NCBI GenBank assembly: GCA_021798635.1
Contig: JAJZGH010000185.1
Coordinates: 1-10,370, forward strand
From: Planctomycetota bacterium
GTDB lineage: Bacteria; Planctomycetota; Phycisphaerae; WQYP01
Length of the DNA: 10,370 bases
Direction of reading: 5' to 3'
The notes beneath the pieces are model-generated. The model did not search any database, was not told where the DNA came from, and saw only the letters and a list, made by a program, of their open reading frames with translations. The translations under genes and the position numbers were made by a program. Shown piece after piece: positions 1-7,656 of the stretch. Position 1 is the first letter of the stretch. Each line of letters begins with the position of its first letter.

Positions 1-25
1 GGTATACTTATATCCGAAAGTTCGT

Positions 26-44
26 TTTAGTAACGGTTACGAAA
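26..44. promoter_or_regulatory. Candidate LacI-family operator (19-bp palindrome)
   Basis: The sequence TTTAGTAACGGTTACGAAA is an inverted repeat around a single central G: GTAAC-G-GTTAC is perfect, and three more A/T pairs follow after one mismatched pair. Size, odd spacing and an AT-rich border around a short symmetric core are typical of LacI/GalR-family operators. It lies 27 bp past the stop codon of the LacI-type sensor gene. On the minus strand, a weak TATAAG box sits further left, so it could control a gene starting left of the window. Binding is inferred from form only. Confidence 0.45.
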
Positions 45-71
45 TTCAGCAAGGCTGAAAGCCTGGATCGT

Positions 72-1013
72 CTATTTCTCGCCTCCTGACAAAAGGATGG
101 GTTCGACGAGACTGACGATTCGGGGCGGCGTTTCAGTTCCCCCTAATCGACGAATCAGCCATTCCGCGGCGAGTTGGCCGATGGCTTCATAACGGACATC
201 CACGGTCGCAATACGCGGAGTCATGAACTCCAGATAGTGCGAATCATTATTCGCTGACACCAAAGTTACGTCCCGCGTGGGAACAACCTCCCGGCGTATC
301 AACTCTTGGTAAAGCATCATGGCGTGATAGTCATTGGGCACAAACAATGCTGTTGGCCTTGGGGACATCGTTAAAAAACGGTCGACAATCGTCCGCCACG
401 CCTCCCTGTAGAATGGTTGTGGCAACAAGCCACCATCCGGCCCCTCAATAATTTTGGAGATTCTTCCGCCTGCGGAAGCGATGGTGCGGGCAAATCCCGC
501 AGCCCGGTCCTTATATTCAAGATGTTTCGTCTCACAGTTCACATAACCTACATGGTTGTGCCCTTGTCGCAGTAGGTAATCGGCCGCCAGTACACCCACT
601 CGGTCGTCATCCGGGAGGACCTGGTCCCACGGCAGCTCCGCCGCGTCCAACCGTGTAAGCAGCCACACGGCGGGGAATTCAGCGAGTTCCGTCGCCAATT
701 TTTTCGTCCACGCTGCCCCCAATGGCGTGGCATTCCAGAATAATGCGCCTTGAATGCCTCTCTTCCGATAGTTAGTTATAACTTCCTGCCAATCTTTCGC
801 GGGCCATACCACCGCCTGAGAGTCCGCCGCGCTCGCTGCTTGGGCAATTACTGCCCCGGATCGCGACGAATGGAATATAATCCCGGTTGGCGTTGTTGCG
901 TAATCGAAAGGAATTGGTAATGAGTAATGGCCTTTTCTCCCCGCGTGCCCGGGGCGTTTTAATTGGCGTATGTGTTTTCGTAGGCGCGGCACACTACGCC
1001 CGTGCCGCGCCAT
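72..1013 (-). CDS. LacI/GalR-type sugar-sensor protein without HTH domain (possibly 5'-truncated)
   Basis: The 313-residue product matches the ligand-binding half of LacI/GalR regulators (Peripla_BP_3 type fold). Recognisable stretches are RGIQGALFWN (about 86-94), LLRQGHNHVGYV (147-158), PTALFVPNDYHAMMLYQEL (220-238), and the C-terminal run from DVTLVSANND to LAAEWLIRRLGG, ending with the usual final strand. Normal family members are about 330-350 residues, with an N-terminal helix-turn-helix of about 50. Here the first 30 residues are instead Arg/Lys/His-rich with no HTH, and the first sensor lobe looks about 10 residues short. ATG 1013 is the only good start: AAGGGA lies 8 nt upstream. That start falls inside the rhamnosidase signal-peptide region of the other strand. 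Either the gene has lost its DNA-binding domain by a 5' deletion, or it acts without one. A weak AGGCT-GAA-AGCCT hairpin lies after the stop at 52-64. The sensor family is a firm call; the start and the gene's function are not. Confidence 0.7.
   Translation of the reverse strand: MARHGRSVPRLRKHIRQLKRPGHAGRKGHYSLPIPFDYATTPTGIIFHSSRSGAVIAQAASAADSQAVVWPAKDWQEVITNYRKRGIQGALFWNATPLGAAWTKKLATELAEFPAVWLLTRLDAAELPWDQVLPDDDRVGVLAADYLLRQGHNHVGYVNCETKHLEYKDRAAGFARTIASAGGRISKIIEGPDGGLLPQPFYREAWRTIVDRFLTMSPRPTALFVPNDYHAMMLYQELIRREVVPTRDVTLVSANNDSHYLEFMTPRIATVDVRYEAIGQLAAEWLIRRLGGTETPPRIVSLVEPILLSGGEK
876..912 (+). promoter_or_regulatory. Putative -10 box and ribosome binding site of the rhamnosidase gene
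   Basis: A perfect TATAAT lies at 876-881 and AAAGGA at 907-912, the latter 7 nt before ATG 920. This would give a 5' leader of about 30 nt. No good -35 box is seen at the usual 16-18 bp spacing. The elements lie inside the antisense reading frame of the sugar-sensor gene, so the transcripts of the two genes would overlap in opposite directions. Confidence 0.45.
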
Positions 1014-3850
1014 CGGTACAGTCCCTTACGCGCAATATCGCCGCCCGGATTCCGCTACCGGATCAGGTTCAGCCGGTGGTTCCCAATCGCTTGGCCCATG
1101 CCTCCAAAAAAGCTCCATTCAGGCTGCGCTGCGACTGGACCCGCAATCCGCTGGGCCTTCAGCAACGTCATCCGCGTCTGACTTGGATGCCACCGCAGCG
1201 GGATACGTTGCTTGATCAATCCCAATATCAGATACAGGTTGCCGCGTCGCGATCGGCTATTGGCCGTGGCGGGGCGCTAATCTGGAATTCCGGAAAAACT
1301 GTGAAAAATCCGGTTTTTCTTCCGGAATATGAAGGTCCCGCCCTCCAGCCATTCACGCGCTATTACTGGCGCGTGCGGATTTGGAGCCATTCGGGCCGGC
1401 AATCCCAGTGGAGTGCCATCGCCAGTTGGATGACTGGCCCTTTGACAGCCGGCAATTGGCGCGGTCAGTGGATCAGCTACCGCCCCAATATAAGCAATCC
1501 ATTTTATAAAATGCCGCACAACGCTTATTACGGGCTGCCGCTGCCGCGGAAAATTTTCCATAAAAGTTGGGCGCAAAAGCAACCTTGTCCGATTCTTCGT
1601 AAAGTATTTCAGGCTCCGGAGAATCTGCGCCATGCCTATATGTATATGGCCGGATTAGGTTATTGGAAGGTGCTGGTCAATGGTCATAAGGTCGGTCCCG
1701 GCGTCCTGTATTCCACCTTGTATGACTATTCCAAGACCGTGCCTTTTCAAACCTTTGACATCACCCATCTACTGCACAAAGGCCGCCGAAATGTCGTTAC
1801 CATTGCCTTGGGTAACGGCTGGTACAACATCATGGAACGGGATGTATGGAACTGGCAGAACGCCGCATGGAAGGCATGGCCGCGAACCCGGATGAATGTG
1901 TTAATGCGGACCACGACCGGAAAAACCGCTTGGGTCGTCACCAATTCCACCTGGCAGGCGGCACCCGGTCCGCGCTTGGCCGATGGACTGTATAATGGCG
2001 AAGTTTATGATGCCTCGCTTAAAATTCATGGATGGAATAATCCAAGGCGAGCGCTGGCCCATGCGGCACACGTGCATAGTGTAAAAGCTCCGACTGGCCG
2101 ACTCACATCGCAATTCATGCCGCCCTGCGAAGTGGTGCAGCGTCTTGCCCCCATGTCCATCACGAAAGTGCAACCGCATGTATTTGTGGTCAAGTTTCCG
2201 CAGAATATGTCGGGGTGGGTGACGCTTACCGCCAAGGGCAAGGCCGGCGTGCCGGTGGTGCTGCGCTACGGCGAACGGTTGTTTGCCAATGGCTTGGTAA
2301 ACCGTAAACCGATTTCCGTTTTTGCCTATACCGGCACATTTCAGACGGATACCATTATTCCCGCCAGTAGCCAGCCCTTCACGTATCACCCCAATTTTGC
2401 CTACAACGGTTTTCAGTATGTGCAAATTAACGGACTTTCCTCCCGGAAAGACATTCTGAAAATTCAGGCGGACTTTATTCACACCGCATTTCATCGGTCG
2501 GGCGCGTTTTGGTGTGCCAACCCGCTGATGAATGCGATTGTTAATGCCACCAGCCGCGCTTACTGCTCCAACTTCATGGGATACCCTACCGATTGTCCCA
2601 CCCGGGAGAAAAACGGCTGGACCGGCGATGCGTGGCTGGCATCGATTCAGGGCATGATGACGTATAATAATCAGTTGGGTTATGCCAAATGGCTCAACGA
2701 TATTCATGACACTCAGTATGCCAATGGTGCCCTGCGGGTGGTGATGCCCGATCCGTCGGGTTGGGACTGGGATGGCGGAAAATACCCCGACCCTGATTGG
2801 GAAAGCGCTTATGAATTCATCTGCTGGAATCAATATCTTTATTATGGTGATGGGCGGGTACTGCGCGAGCATTACCACGGCCTGAAGCGTTACTTTAAAT
2901 TTGTGATGACTTATACATCACATGACATTTTGCCTGATCATGCCGGTATTGGTGATTGGGTCACCGCGGCTAAACACATGCCCCCGGTTTCTTTTACCTC
3001 AACGTGCATTCTTTATCATGATGCGATACTGCTTTCACACATTGCCACCATCCTGCAAAAGCCCAAGGATGCCGCAACATTTCTCATGGATGCCGCGGTC
3101 ATCCGCAAGGCTTTTAACAAACGGTTTTATAAAGGGCAGGGTGTGTACAACAACGGCGGTCAAACGGCAGAGGCCATGCCGCTGTATTATGGAATTGCGA
3201 CCGCCCCAATGCGCCCGCTGGTTCTTCAACGCCTGGTGCGGGATGTCCATGCGCATCAGGATCATCTGGATGTTGGGATATTGGGTGATAAGTGCTTATT
3301 TCGCGTTTTAAGCAGCTACGGGCATACCGCTCTGGCCTACCGCATCGCCACCCAGACGACCTATCCGAGTTACGGCCAATGGATACTCCGTGGTGCCACG
3401 ACTTTGTGGGAAGGCTGGGGCTGGAAACCGGCCGACGCTGCTTCGCTAAATCACATCATGTTTGGTGACATTCTGGGTTGGATGTACAACGACCTGGCGG
3501 GGATTCGGCCTGATTGGCAGTTACCGGGTTTCCGCACCATTCTCATTAAGCCGCATCCCGTCAAGGCGTTGCCCTGGGTACGCTGTGAGCATGAGAGTCA
3601 ATTTGGGCTTATTAAAAGTGCTTGGCGCTGGCATGGCAAAAAACTGGCTTTGAAAATTACCATTCCGCCCGCAAGTTCGGCCCTAATCACGCTGCCCGGA
3701 GTGGGGACTCAAGCAGTGCAATGCAATGGTAAGCCTGTGACCTCCGGAACCGCTGGCGTACTGGCCATGACGCGCGCATCGGGGGACCTGATTATTCATG
3801 TTCGCCCCGGGCACTACCGGCTGCTCTACACGCCACGTGGCCTGCGCTGA
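920..3850 (+). CDS. Secreted alpha-L-rhamnosidase, glycoside hydrolase family 78
   Basis: This 976-residue enzyme should remove terminal alpha-L-rhamnose from glycans or glycosides outside the cytoplasm, by an inverting mechanism. Residues 1-29 are a signal peptide: Arg-containing n-region, hydrophobic core, ARA/A cleavage site. Then come a fibronectin-III-like domain (about 67-175), the lectin-like Bac_rhamnosid_N domain (about 225-405), a beta-sandwich with QNMSGWVTL and VVLRYGE (about 420-525), the (alpha/alpha)6 catalytic barrel (about 535-885) and a C-terminal beta domain. The signature DCPTREKNGWTGDA gives D558, E563 and D570, with E831 in TLWEGWG. These match D567, E572, D579 and E841 of Bacillus RhaB in spacing to within one residue. 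I chose ATG 920 over the upstream in-frame TTG 887 because of the AAAGGA site and the clean signal peptide. The gene is intact. It overlaps the 5' part of the antisense sensor gene by 94 bp and converges on hyfF with 41 bp between. Confidence 0.95.
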   Translation: MSNGLFSPRARGVLIGVCVFVGAAHYARAAPSVQSLTRNIAARIPLPDQVQPVVPNRLAHASKKAPFRLRCDWTRNPLGLQQRHPRLTWMPPQRDTLLDQSQYQIQVAASRSAIGRGGALIWNSGKTVKNPVFLPEYEGPALQPFTRYYWRVRIWSHSGRQSQWSAIASWMTGPLTAGNWRGQWISYRPNISNPFYKMPHNAYYGLPLPRKIFHKSWAQKQPCPILRKVFQAPENLRHAYMYMAGLGYWKVLVNGHKVGPGVLYSTLYDYSKTVPFQTFDITHLLHKGRRNVVTIALGNGWYNIMERDVWNWQNAAWKAWPRTRMNVLMRTTTGKTAWVVTNSTWQAAPGPRLADGLYNGEVYDASLKIHGWNNPRRALAHAAHVHSVKAPTGRLTSQFMPPCEVVQRLAPMSITKVQPHVFVVKFPQNMSGWVTLTAKGKAGVPVVLRYGERLFANGLVNRKPISVFAYTGTFQTDTIIPASSQPFTYHPNFAYNGFQYVQINGLSSRKDILKIQADFIHTAFHRSGAFWCANPLMNAIVNATSRAYCSNFMGYPTDCPTREKNGWTGDAWLASIQGMMTYNNQLGYAKWLNDIHDTQYANGALRVVMPDPSGWDWDGGKYPDPDWESAYEFICWNQYLYYGDGRVLREHYHGLKRYFKFVMTYTSHDILPDHAGIGDWVTAAKHMPPVSFTSTCILYHDAILLSHIATILQKPKDAATFLMDAAVIRKAFNKRFYKGQGVYNNGGQTAEAMPLYYGIATAPMRPLVLQRLVRDVHAHQDHLDVGILGDKCLFRVLSSYGHTALAYRIATQTTYPSYGQWILRGATTLWEGWGWKPADAASLNHIMFGDILGWMYNDLAGIRPDWQLPGFRTILIKPHPVKALPWVRCEHESQFGLIKSAWRWHGKKLALKITIPPASSALITLPGVGTQAVQCNGKPVTSGTAGVLAMTRASGDLIIHVRPGHYRLLYTPRGLR

Positions 3851-3891
3851 TGGTTTAATTGTGGCTGATTCAGAAGTATAAAAAGGGGATT

Positions 3892-5325
3892 TTAAGGTTT
3901 CATTCCCAGATAGATTCCAGCATGATTCAACAAGCTGCGCAGCGGCGGCGGGAGATACAGCCCCAGTAACAAAACTAAAACCAGCGATACCAGAACCGGC
4001 GCGCCGCGTAAGAAGCCTTCACGGTATCCGTGTTTTACCCCCGGTGACTTGGGGCGCCCCAATACTGCAGAGAGCACAATGCGGCCCATACCCAGAAAAA
4101 TAATCAATAACAGCAGGACAACCGCGGCTCCGATAATGTAATGGCCTGCCGCAAACCCTCCGTTAAGAATCATAAACTCACTGACAAACGGGCCAAAGGG
4201 GGGTGAACCGGTGATGGCCAGAAAACCCAGCAGGAAAACCGTACCGGACAGGGGCAAGCGGCGCATCGCTCCCTGCACATCCTTGGTGGTTTTTCCGCCG
4301 TAAGCCAAGTCGATATTGCCCACGGATAAAAATAGCGCTCCTTTGCTTAAGCCGTTGTTAATCACATGCAGCATGGCCCCGACCAGGGCAATGCCGCCAA
4401 ACCCCAGTCCCAAGGCCAGAATGCCCATGTGTTCCACACTGGAATAGGCCAACATGCGTTTGAGATCTTTTTGACCGACAATAAAAATCGCCGCAACCAA
4501 CATGGACAAAAGCCCCAGCATGATCAGCAGCGTGGAGGCAAAAGCCCCATCCCCGGCGGCGCGCAATATATTTTCCGAGCGTACCACCATCAGAAAAGCG
4601 CTGCTGATCAGCGCTCCGGAAAACATGGCGGAAACCGGAGCAGGGCTTTCACCGTGCGCATCGGGCAGCCAGGAATGCATGGGGGCCAGCCCCATTTTTG
4701 TGCCGTAGCCAACCAGCAAAAAAACAAATCCCACCTTCAGCCAGATCGGATTGAGATGGGGTGCCTGTTGGAGCAGATCAGGAATGCTCAGGGAGGGGGC
4801 CATTCCCTTGAGAAGGGCGGCGTAGGCCATAAAAAAGGATCCCAGCAGGGCCAAAGCAATACCCACCGAACAGATCACCAGGTATTTCCATGTCGCCTCA
4901 AGGGATTGCGGCGTATGGTTAAAATAAATGAGCGGAGCCGTGGCCAACGTGGTGGCTTCCATTGCCACCCACATGAGTCCGAGGTTATCGGTGCAGATAA
5001 CCGTGCTTATGGACCCCAGAAAGGCCAGCAGGCAGGCACAAAAGATGCGATTGTCGTGATCCGCGCGATAGCGTAAATAGCCCGCCGTATAAAATGAACA
5101 GATAAGAAATAATACGCTGATCAGCAACAGCACCACGCGCCCGGGCGGATCAATAGCCAGCCAGCCGTTAGCTTCCGGCGTAATATGGTCGCTCAATATG
5201 GCCAGAACCAGACATAAGTGGACCGCCGCCGTGCTCGGGACCAGCCAGGGCCTCCAACGATTGGAGGGAATAGTCAATGCCAGAATCGCGGCCAGCGGTC
5301 CCAGAATAATCAATGCGATATACAT
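3892..5325 (-). CDS. hyfF: Hydrogenase-4 subunit F-like antiporter-type membrane subunit (HyfF/NuoM/N family)
   Basis: This 477-residue, very hydrophobic protein (about 13-14 membrane segments) belongs to the proton-conducting NuoL/M/N and Mrp-antiporter family (Proton_antipo_M). Such subunits carry protons or sodium through the membrane arm of complex I and of group 4 [NiFe]-hydrogenases. Visible landmarks are Glu123 in WVAMEATTLAT (TM5), Lys210 in GYGTKMGLAPMHSWLPDAH (TM7), the QKDLKRMLAYSSVEHMGIL stretch (286-303), Lys328 in NNGLSKGALFLS and Glu383 in PFVSEFMILNGGF (TM12). The absence of a large C-terminal extension and the EATTLATAPLIYF segment favour HyfF over NuoL or HyfB. The gene lies 41 bp after the hyfB-like stop on the same strand, with AAGG 11 nt before ATG 5325, so the two are probably co-transcribed. 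The family is firm. The exact complex (formate hydrogenlyase-like, Ech-like or a hydrogenase-related respiratory complex) cannot be decided from this subunit. Confidence 0.88.
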   Translation of the reverse strand: MYIALIILGPLAAILALTIPSNRWRPWLVPSTAAVHLCLVLAILSDHITPEANGWLAIDPPGRVVLLLISVLFLICSFYTAGYLRYRADHDNRIFCACLLAFLGSISTVICTDNLGLMWVAMEATTLATAPLIYFNHTPQSLEATWKYLVICSVGIALALLGSFFMAYAALLKGMAPSLSIPDLLQQAPHLNPIWLKVGFVFLLVGYGTKMGLAPMHSWLPDAHGESPAPVSAMFSGALISSAFLMVVRSENILRAAGDGAFASTLLIMLGLLSMLVAAIFIVGQKDLKRMLAYSSVEHMGILALGLGFGGIALVGAMLHVINNGLSKGALFLSVGNIDLAYGGKTTKDVQGAMRRLPLSGTVFLLGFLAITGSPPFGPFVSEFMILNGGFAAGHYIIGAAVVLLLLIIFLGMGRIVLSAVLGRPKSPGVKHGYREGFLRGAPVLVSLVLVLLLGLYLPPPLRSLLNHAGIYLGMKP

Positions 5326-5366
5326 AAATACATAAACCTTTATTCCTTCATGGCTTGGCCATTACA

Positions 5367-7343
5367 TTAAAACAACAGCATCCACAACGCCGCGATCGGC
5401 AGGGCAAAAAGCAGAAGTATTAATAGCGCCAGCAACATGAAGAATAGATAGCTTTGAATACTTCCCTGCTGAAAAATCCGCCCCCTGGCCAGCAGGTTCT
5501 GCACCCATTGCCACCCCGGATTTAGAACGTCCTGCAGCATCGGGTCATCCACATGGGCGTCTAATTCGCCGGGACCCGCAAAGACCCCGGATATCCGCGG
5601 AGTGTGCCGCCGTTGGCGTAACAGGGGCCGTAATATTCCCAGAAGCATTTGCGCCAGCGACGCGGCGGTGTACTGCATGCGGCTCGATGGGCGGGCATAG
5701 CCGCAGGCCCATGTCGGTGTCGCCCGCACGGACCGTAGAAATTTCTGGAGCACAAATCCGGTGGCCGCGGCTCCAATAAGAATCACGTTGATTATCGCCA
5801 ATATCTGCAGCGGTATCAGACTGGCCAACGACGGCAATGGCCGATGAATCCAGTGGTCGATGACACGGTCCAGCACCGGTGCTACAAATTCCGGCCCTAT
5901 GCCAATGCCGATACATCCGGCCGCCAAAATCAGCATGGGTAGCCACATCGCCGCGCCGGATTCATGCCCATGGTGATCGACGGTGCGAGGGGTTCCAAGA
6001 AAGACTGTCCCATAGGCTTTGGTAAAACACGCCGCCGCCAGCGCCCCGACCATCGCCAGTATTGCCGCTACCACCCCCAAAATAGCCAATATGGAAATTG
6101 AATGCAGCAATCCCATATAGATGAACCATTCACTGACAAATCCATTCAGCGGCGGCAGGCCGCAGATCGCCACGGCACCCACGAAAAAAAGTCCCGCCGT
6201 GACGGGCATGGTTCTGGCTAATCCGCCTAGAGCGTCAATTTCTCTGGTTCGCGCGGAATGAATAACGCTGCCGGCCGACAAAAACAGCAGCGACTTGAAC
6301 AACGCGTGGTTCCATACATGCAGCAGACTTCCGCCTAATCCCAAAACAATCCACACCGGTTGATGATAGGTCTCCCCGACCAGCGCCAAGCCCAGCCCCA
6401 ACAGGATAATGCCGATATTTTCAACGCTGTGATAGGCCAGGAGTTTTTTAATGTCGTGCTGCCCGATAGCCCATAACACGCCCAGAAAAGAGCTGGTTGT
6501 CCCCAATGCCACTATCAGCAGACCCCATCCTAAGGGGCGTGCGGGAAACAGGGGCAACAAGCGCAGCAGCCCGAAAATTCCCATCTTGATCGCCACCCCG
6601 GAAAGTGTGGCGGACACATGGCTGGGGGAGTTGGCATGCGCATCCGGCAGCCAGAAATGCAGCGGCATCATGCCGGCCTTGATACCAAATGCGGTCAGTG
6701 CCAGTAAAAACATCGCGGTTTGGACGCCCACATCGGCTTGCCCCGGCTCCAGCGGGCGCAGAAGAAAACTGCCTGAAAATATCCGCAGTAGAATAAACAG
6801 TACCACCAGCAGCAAGGTGCTCACATGCGTGGCCACCAGATATATCCATGCCGCTTGCCGGGATGCCGGCTTCTGATCTTCTGTGGCTATTAGAAAAAAG
6901 GAACCTAACGCCACGAGTTCCCACGCAATAAGAAAGCAGATGCTGTTGCCACTCAACACCAACAGTGCCATGCCGACGATAAGTATGGCATACCAGAATC
7001 GCAGTTTTCGTGCGGTCCGTGGGTGTCGGCTTTGTCGCCAATATTCCAGGCCGTAAATGGAGCTTAAGCCGCCGATGAGAAAAATAGGAACGAGAAAAAA
7101 TGCCCCCAGGGGACCCATCGTCAAGTTTATGGCCATCGCCGGTGCTGGCCCCGGACTTGCGAATGCTTCCACCGGCGCGCCCAGCAACATGCCAAAAGCG
7201 CCCCATAGGCCGCATAAGCAGGAAATGACCGCTATGAGCGCGGAGAGCCGTTGACCCCAGTCCTGGCGGCGATTGCCCGCCATTCCTACCAAGCCGCTGG
7301 CAAAAAAACCAGCAATCCCCATTAATGTGATCGTCAGCAGCAT
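5367..7343 (-). CDS. hyfB: Hydrogenase-4 component B-like antiporter-type membrane subunit (HyfB/HycC)
   Basis: This 658-residue polytopic membrane protein is of the NuoL/HyfB/HycC class, the large ion-translocating subunit of formate hydrogenlyase-type complexes. Key residues are Glu142 in LIAWELVALGSF (TM5), Lys222 in FGIKAGMMPLHFWLPDAHA (TM7), Lys253 in SGVAIKMG (TM8), Lys350 in NHALFKSLLFLSAGSV and Glu405 in GFVSEWFIY. The 31-residue Lys222-Lys253 spacing equals that of Lys234-Lys265 in E. coli NuoM. The C-terminal WACGYARPSSRMQYTAASLAQ-type segment (545-565) followed by a last hydrophobic helix (631-655) is diagnostic of HyfB/HycC rather than NuoL. Length is normal and no residue of the proton path is missing. 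ATG 7343 has AAGG 6-7 nt upstream. It is followed by the hyfF-like gene without the hyfC/hyfE genes often found between the two. Confidence 0.9.
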   Translation of the reverse strand: MLLTITLMGIAGFFASGLVGMAGNRRQDWGQRLSALIAVISCLCGLWGAFGMLLGAPVEAFASPGPAPAMAINLTMGPLGAFFLVPIFLIGGLSSIYGLEYWRQSRHPRTARKLRFWYAILIVGMALLVLSGNSICFLIAWELVALGSFFLIATEDQKPASRQAAWIYLVATHVSTLLLVVLFILLRIFSGSFLLRPLEPGQADVGVQTAMFLLALTAFGIKAGMMPLHFWLPDAHANSPSHVSATLSGVAIKMGIFGLLRLLPLFPARPLGWGLLIVALGTTSSFLGVLWAIGQHDIKKLLAYHSVENIGIILLGLGLALVGETYHQPVWIVLGLGGSLLHVWNHALFKSLLFLSAGSVIHSARTREIDALGGLARTMPVTAGLFFVGAVAICGLPPLNGFVSEWFIYMGLLHSISILAILGVVAAILAMVGALAAACFTKAYGTVFLGTPRTVDHHGHESGAAMWLPMLILAAGCIGIGIGPEFVAPVLDRVIDHWIHRPLPSLASLIPLQILAIINVILIGAAATGFVLQKFLRSVRATPTWACGYARPSSRMQYTAASLAQMLLGILRPLLRQRRHTPRISGVFAGPGELDAHVDDPMLQDVLNPGWQWVQNLLARGRIFQQGSIQSYLFFMLLALLILLLFALPIAALWMLLF

Positions 7344-7513
7344 GGGTGGCCTTGTCCGGGGGCATCAAGCCCCTGGTATGTGGCCCCCGCATTGTTCGAT
7401 ATATCTCGGGCGAAAAATACCACAATAAGAGTCGGCTCAGGCGGTTTGCCCACAGTCGAACATTGCGGCAACTGATTAATCCTGACGTTAGCGGCGTGGG
7501 CGGGACTTTTCAT
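7334..7513 (-). CDS. Possible short leader ORF upstream of hyfB
   Basis: A 59-codon ORF begins at ATG 7513 with a good AAAGGG Shine-Dalgarno site (7523-7528) 9 nt upstream. An in-frame ATG at 7531 would add 6 codons. It ends at a TGA (7334-7336) inside the start of hyfB, overlapping that gene by 10 nt in another frame. The product has three Cys, two of them adjacent at the C-terminus, and no family I recognise. It lies just downstream of the putative hyfB promoter, so its translation could couple to or control hyfB. It may be a chance ORF; the ribosome site and the overlap are the only support. Confidence 0.25.
   Translation of the reverse strand: MKSPAHAANVRINQLPQCSTVGKPPEPTLIVVFFARDISNNAGATYQGLDAPGQGHPCC
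7356..7376. repeat. GC-rich hairpin in the hyfB leader
   Basis: An 8-bp stem (one G-T pair) with loop ATCAA is formed by CCGGGGGC and GCCCCTGG. In the minus-strand transcript it ends a few bases before the hyfB AAGG ribosome binding site. There is no T-run on either side, so it is not an intrinsic terminator. It could protect the 5' end of hyfB mRNA or affect translation. Confidence 0.4.
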
Positions 7514-7549
7514 CGAAAAATTCCCTTTCATTTTCTTTAAGCGAAAATC

Positions 7550-7578
7550 AGTATCCGGCTAATACATGGTGAAGTCAA
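7550..7578 (-). promoter_or_regulatory. Putative sigma70-type promoter of the hyfB-hyfF operon
   Basis: On the minus strand TTGACT (7573-7578) and GATACT (7550-7555) are separated by exactly 17 bp, matching consensus at 5 of 6 and 4 of 6 positions. Transcription would start near 7543, leaving a leader of about 200 nt before the hyfB ATG. The promoter lies between the parA-type gene and hyfB, so hyfB-hyfF need not depend on read-through from the genes upstream. Confidence 0.5.
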
Positions 7579-7631
7579 ATGATGTGCGTACTGTGTTACT
7601 CAGCGATTGTGCACGCGGCGTAACGGCCCGC

Positions 7632-7656
7632 GCCAGCGCGTTTTCACAGCGCTGGC
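7632..7656. repeat. Perfect 8-bp stem-loop
   Basis: GCCAGCGC (7632-7639) and GCGCTGGC (7649-7656) form a perfect stem around the loop GTTTTCACA. It lies about 135 bp after the parA-type stop codon. No T-run follows on either strand, so if it ends transcription it is not of the classic Rho-independent kind. It could equally be a copy of a dispersed extragenic palindrome, which cannot be judged from one window. Confidence 0.4.

Noticed and set aside
887..919. TTG start at 887 for the rhamnosidase
   Set aside because: It adds 11 residues before a signal peptide that is already well formed from ATG 920, and ATG 920 has a well-spaced AAAGGA site.
1901..2878. 325-codon minus-strand ORF opposite the rhamnosidase gene
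   Set aside because: It lies wholly within the well-supported GH78 gene and its translation shows no domain or motif; it is an antisense shadow.
3851..3891. Possible bidirectional terminator between the convergent rhamnosidase and hyfF genes
   Set aside because: Only 41 bp of AT-rich sequence and no hairpin of useful stem length.
4366..5076. 236-codon plus-strand ORF opposite hyfF
   Set aside because: A Gln/His/Gly-rich translation without motifs, typical of the reverse complement of a hydrophobic membrane protein gene.
6448..7425. 325-codon minus-strand ORF overlapping hyfB in another frame
   Set aside because: The product is rich in Arg, Gly and His with no membrane segments or motifs, whereas the hyfB frame is fully conserved across the same bases.
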